A stretch of DNA of 6,500 nt. It comes from Chloroflexota bacterium. Its GTDB lineage: Bacteria; Chloroflexota; UBA4733. The notes beneath the pieces are model-generated. The model made no database searches and was not told the origin of the DNA. It worked only from the letters and a program-made list of their open reading frames with translations. How positions within the stretch are numbered: the first letter of the stretch is position 1; every line of letters begins with the position of its first letter. Location: positions 1 to 6,500 of the forward strand of contig JANWJO010000195.1 of assembly GCA_025449435.1 (NCBI GenBank), read 5' to 3'. The position numbers were made by a program, and so were the translations under genes. Below, piece by piece: positions 6,031 to 6,500 of this stretch.

Positions 6031-6108
6031 ATGATAGCGAAGGAGCCTGTCGCCGCACAGTCCGGCCATGTGCGGCCAGGACTGCTCAAGCACCAAGTAG
6101 CAGAATAG
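6031..6108 (+). CDS. Candidate 25-codon leader peptide upstream of the efflux gene
   Basis: ATG at 6031 has GGAG (6018-6021) 9 bases upstream and opens a frame of 25 codons (MIAKEPVAAQSGHVRPGLL followed by six more residues) ending at TAG 6106-6108. That stop overlaps the AGGA Shine-Dalgarno sequence (6107-6110) of the transporter. The ORF is in frame with the transporter but separated from it by the TAG. Its codons cross both arms of the hairpin at 6058-6084, so a ribosome translating it would melt that hairpin. I recognise no similarity to a known leader peptide, and a 25-codon ORF can arise by chance. Its position is the main argument. An alternative upstream ATG at 6016 lacks a Shine-Dalgarno sequence. 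Confidence 0.3.
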   Translation: MIAKEPVAAQSGHVRPGLLKHQVAE

Positions 6109-6130
6109 GACTCCTCGCTCATGGCCGGAC
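6058..6130 (+). promoter_or_regulatory. Candidate RNA switch with two exclusive pairings controlling the efflux start codon
   Basis: Structure one is a local hairpin: CAGTCCGGCC (6058-6067) pairs with GGCCAGGACTG (6074-6084), with one bulged A. Structure two is an 11-base perfect long-range match: GTCCGGCCATG (6060-6070) pairs with CATGGCCGGAC (6120-6130), which contains the transporter's ATG (6121-6123). Both use bases 6060-6067, so only one can form. AGTCC (6059-6063) could also pair with GGACT at 6108-6112, masking the Shine-Dalgarno sequence, because AGGACTGCTC (6078-6087) is nearly repeated as AGGACTCCTC (6107-6116). The pairings are read directly; regulation is inferred. Confidence 0.4.
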
Positions 6131-6500
6131 AGCCAGCGCAACGAGCGATCAATCCCTGGGCCATTATGGCGGTCCTCAGCCTGGGGATGTTTATGACGCT
6201 CCTCGACCTCACCATCGTCAACATCGCCATCCCCAATATGGTGGATGGACTCCACGCCTCGCTGGACCAAATCCTGTGGGTACTCAACGCCTACAGCCTG
6301 GTGTATGCGGTGTTGCTCATTACCTCCGCCCGGCTCGGCGACATCTTCGGCCCACGCAAGCTATTCATGCTGGGCATGGCCGTGTTCACGCTCGCCTCAG
6401 CGGGTAGTGGCCTCGCGCAAACTCCGTTAGAACTCATCCTGGCCCGCGCCGTGCAAGGGCTTGGCGCGGCATTGCTAGCGCCACAGTCACTTCCCTTTGC
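6121..6500 (+). CDS. MFS drug transporter, DHA2 (EmrB/QacA-like) family, N-terminal part
   Basis: The frame runs from ATG 6121 off the window edge, giving 126 residues of what is usually a protein of about 450-550 residues with 14 membrane segments. The opening is diagnostic. TM1 (about 12-38) contains LLDLTIVNIAIPNM, the DHA2 motif with Asp29. TM2 (about 52-70) is followed by the loop motif A as ARLGDIFGPRKL (70-81). TM3 spans about 81-99, and ILARAVQGLGAALLAP (106-121) is motif B in TM4. These pumps sit in the cytoplasmic membrane and export drugs or other amphipathic compounds in exchange for protons. AGGA (6107-6110) lies 10 bases before the ATG. There is no convincing promoter in 5932-6120, so the gene is probably cotranscribed with padR and repressed by it. 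The leader contains a possible translational switch. The substrate is unknown. Confidence 0.92.
   Translation, partial: MAGQPAQRAINPWAIMAVLSLGMFMTLLDLTIVNIAIPNMVDGLHASLDQILWVLNAYSLVYAVLLITSARLGDIFGPRKLFMLGMAVFTLASAGSGLAQTPLELILARAVQGLGAALLAPQSLPF

Noticed and set aside
5736..6287. Antisense open frames over the padR end, spacer and transporter start
   Set aside because: The products look random, they cross strong forward genes, and no promoter or Shine-Dalgarno sequence supports them.
1..6500. CRISPR array, tRNA, rRNA, insertion sequence or phage attachment site
   Set aside because: No regularly spaced repeats, tRNA-like cloverleaf, rRNA segment, transposase or terminal inverted repeats were seen on either strand.

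Overview
This is a GC-rich, gene-dense window in which every convincing gene lies on the + strand. It holds four complete protein genes, plus the complete regulator of a fifth unit and two genes cut by the window edges. The organism is most likely a Chloroflexota bacterium of the Thermomicrobia/Sphaerobacter type or a close relative. This rests on recalled family resemblance: the C-terminal style of the first protein, the particular Gfo/Idh/MocA subfamily, the Thr/Ala-rich lipoprotein glycosidase, and the paired PadR and DHA2 efflux genes. No search was run, so the assignment is tentative.

Layout. Positions 2-490 are the 3' end of an uncharacterised, probably exported protein. Positions 491-674 are non-coding, with a plausible extended -10 promoter (604-632) in front of a tight three-gene operon. 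That operon holds a sugar phosphate isomerase/epimerase-like TIM barrel (675-1541), a Gfo/Idh/MocA-type oxidoreductase lacking the usual catalytic signature (1564-2601) and an S51/peptidase E-like Ser hydrolase whose GTG start directly abuts the preceding stop (2602-3369). After a 111-base gap comes a long clan GH-A glycosidase (3481-5148). Its lipoprotein signal peptide becomes visible only if translation starts at a CTG codon. The last codons of this gene run into a GC-rich hairpin that looks like a dispersed repeat. Next is a near-consensus sigma-70 promoter with an inverted repeat over its -35 box, a PadR-family regulator (5287-5931), and a 189-base spacer rich in secondary structure. The window ends inside a DHA2-type MFS drug transporter (6121 onward).

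How the parts may work together. The first operon plus the lipoprotein glycosidase suggest a small carbohydrate unit, with a surface glycosidase releasing sugars and cytoplasmic isomerase and oxidoreductase-type enzymes converting them. The substrate cannot be read from sequence. The second unit is a classic regulator plus efflux pump pair: PadR probably represses its own promoter and the downstream pump. The spacer before the pump gene is the most intriguing part. It contains a 12-bp perfect hairpin, a 25-codon candidate leader ORF whose stop overlaps the pump's Shine-Dalgarno sequence, and two mutually exclusive RNA pairings, one of which would bury the pump's start codon. This could be an undescribed translational or attenuation switch for a drug pump. 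It is inferred from sequence only.
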